DNA of 7,013 nt from Burkholderiaceae bacterium. GTDB lineage: Bacteria > Pseudomonadota > Gammaproteobacteria > Burkholderiales > Burkholderiaceae. The stretch's first letter is position 1. Each line of letters opens with the position of its first letter. The DNA lies in assembly GCA_030151165.1 (NCBI GenBank), contig JASLEM010000043.1, positions 1 to 7,013 on the forward strand, read 5' to 3'. Positions 5,868 to 7,013 of the stretch are shown piece after piece. A program made the translations under genes and the position numbers. The notes beneath the pieces were generated by a model. It saw nothing but the letters and a program-made list of their open reading frames with translations, was not told the DNA's origin and made no database searches.

Positions 5868-7013
5868 ATGAGCGGGCTCATCCGCATCCGCGGCGCGCGG
5901 CAGCACAACCTGAAGAACATCGACCTCGACATCCGCACGGGCGAGCTGACGGTCGTGACCGGCCCGAGCGGGTCGGGCAAGTCGAGCCTGGTGTTCGACA
6001 CGCTGTACGCGGAGGGCCAGCGGCGCTACGTCGAGACCTTCTCGGCCTACGCGCGCCAGTTCCTCGACCGCATGGATCGGCCGGCGGTCGACCACGTCGA
6101 GGGCGTGCCGCCCGCGATCGCCATCGACCAGACGAACCCGGTGCGCAGCTCGCGCTCGACCGTCGGCACGATGACGGAGCTCAACGACCACCTGAAGCTG
6201 CTGTTCGGCCGCGCCGCGAGCCTGTTCGACCGCGTCACCGCGCTGCCGGTGCGCCACGACACCGCCGACACGATCTACGCCGACCTCGTGCGCCGCGCGA
6301 AGGAGCAGGGCGACCCGCGCGTCGCGCTGACGTTCCCGGTCGAACTGCCCGCCAACACGACGGCCGAGGAAGTGACGCAGTGGCTGTCCACCAGCGGCTT
6401 CACGCGCGTGCAGGGCGAGCGTATCGTCAAGGGCGAGGACGGCAGCGAGCGCAAGCTGCTGGACGTCGTCGCCGACCGCTTCCGCGTCGGCAACGTCGAG
6501 AAGGTGCGCGTGGTCGAGGCCATCGAGCTCGCGCTGAAGCGCGGCCAGGGCCGGCTCAACGTCGACCTGCTGCCCGAGAACGCCGAGGCCGTGGACCCCG
6601 GCATCCGCTGGCGCTGGTCGACCGGGCTGCACTGCCCGGAGAGCGACCTGCGCTACGCCGACCCGCAGCCCGCGCTGTTCTCGTTCAATTCCGCGTTCGG
6701 CGCCTGCGAGACCTGCCGCGGCTTCGGGCGCGTGATCGGCGTCGACTGGGGCCTCGTGATCCCGGACGAGAAGAAGACGCTGCGCAACGGCGCCATCAAG
6801 ACGATCCAGACGCCCGCGTGGAAGGAGCAGCAGGACGACCTGCTGAAGTACGCGGGCGACGCCGGCATCCCGCGCGACACCGCGTGGAACCTGCTCACCG
6901 ACGCGCAGCGCAAGTGGGTCATCGAAGGGTCGCCGAGCTGGAACGGCAACTGGAACAAGCAGTGGTACGGCATCAAGCGCTTCTTCGAGTACCTCGAGTC
7001 GAAGGCGTACAAG
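5868..7013 (+). CDS. uvrA: UvrA-family excinuclease ATPase subunit (probably the large Burkholderiales paralogue), N-terminal 382 residues
   Basis: UvrA proteins are dimeric ABC-type ATPases that find DNA damage and load UvrB. Here IRIRGARQHNLKNIDL (5-20) is the typical opening, the Walker A loop is GPSGSGKSS (32-40, Lys38), and YAEGQRRYVETFSAYARQF (47-65) is the UvrA-specific segment after it. Residues about 125-250, with FTRVQ (178-182), a LLDVVADRFRV strand (197-207) and an AIELALKRGQG helix (218-228), resemble the UvrB-binding insertion. The first zinc module should be C-x2-C-x20-C-x2-C as in E. coli UvrA (253, 256, 277, 280). Here it reads C256, Ser259, C280, C283, so one ligand is serine. 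The segment IDQTNPVRSSRSTVGTMTEL differs from E. coli's IEQKST-type sequence and fits a second, larger UvrA type I recall from Burkholderiales. AAAGGA 5 nt before the ATG supports the start. The gene continues past the window; ATPase domain II is not visible. Confidence 0.88.
   Translation, partial: MSGLIRIRGARQHNLKNIDLDIRTGELTVVTGPSGSGKSSLVFDTLYAEGQRRYVETFSAYARQFLDRMDRPAVDHVEGVPPAIAIDQTNPVRSSRSTVGTMTELNDHLKLLFGRAASLFDRVTALPVRHDTADTIYADLVRRAKEQGDPRVALTFPVELPANTTAEEVTQWLSTSGFTRVQGERIVKGEDGSERKLLDVVADRFRVGNVEKVRVVEAIELALKRGQGRLNVDLLPENAEAVDPGIRWRWSTGLHCPESDLRYADPQPALFSFNSAFGACETCRGFGRVIGVDWGLVIPDEKKTLRNGAIKTIQTPAWKEQQDDLLKYAGDAGIPRDTAWNLLTDAQRKWVIEGSPSWNGNWNKQWYGIKRFFEYLESKAYK

Overview
The window is very GC-rich (codon third positions are almost all G or C). 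Its genes read most like those of a betaproteobacterium in the order Burkholderiales, probably near the Comamonadaceae or the Leptothrix/Rubrivivax group. Three things suggest this: the malonyl-CoA synthetase and UvrA-like protein types, the DUF4397-type lipoprotein, and a G/C-tract intergenic element of a kind I recall from those genomes. This is a judgement from sequence feel, not a database result.

Layout. Five genes lie on the minus strand and are read right to left: an SMP-30-family sugar lactonase (4735-3821), a GNAT acetyltransferase 5 nt behind it (3815-3318), a 193-nt gap, a four-unit DUF4397-like lipoprotein (3124-1763), a crotonase-fold protein 28 nt behind it (1734-943), a 175-nt gap holding a putative dispersed repeat, and the N-terminal half of a malonyl-CoA synthetase, matB (767 to the window edge). 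Two genes lie on the plus strand: an alpha/beta hydrolase (4862-5713), divergent from the lactonase across 126 nt, and the N-terminal 382 residues of a UvrA-family ATPase (5868 to the window edge).

How the genes may work together. The lactonase and acetyltransferase are very probably co-transcribed and translationally coupled. The crotonase and matB are both acyl-CoA enzymes and may form a malonyl-CoA or short acyl-CoA module. The lipoprotein shares their strand and sits just ahead of the crotonase, with no obvious functional link. The hydrolase and the UvrA-like gene look like independent units.

This is mostly ordinary chromosomal sequence. I see no CRISPR, tRNA, rRNA, transposase, phage gene or obvious defence system. 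The points most worth a second look are the crotonase that lacks one of the two classical catalytic glutamates, the UvrA-like protein with a serine at one zinc-ligand position, the four-unit lipoprotein, and the repeat that abuts the crotonase stop codon.
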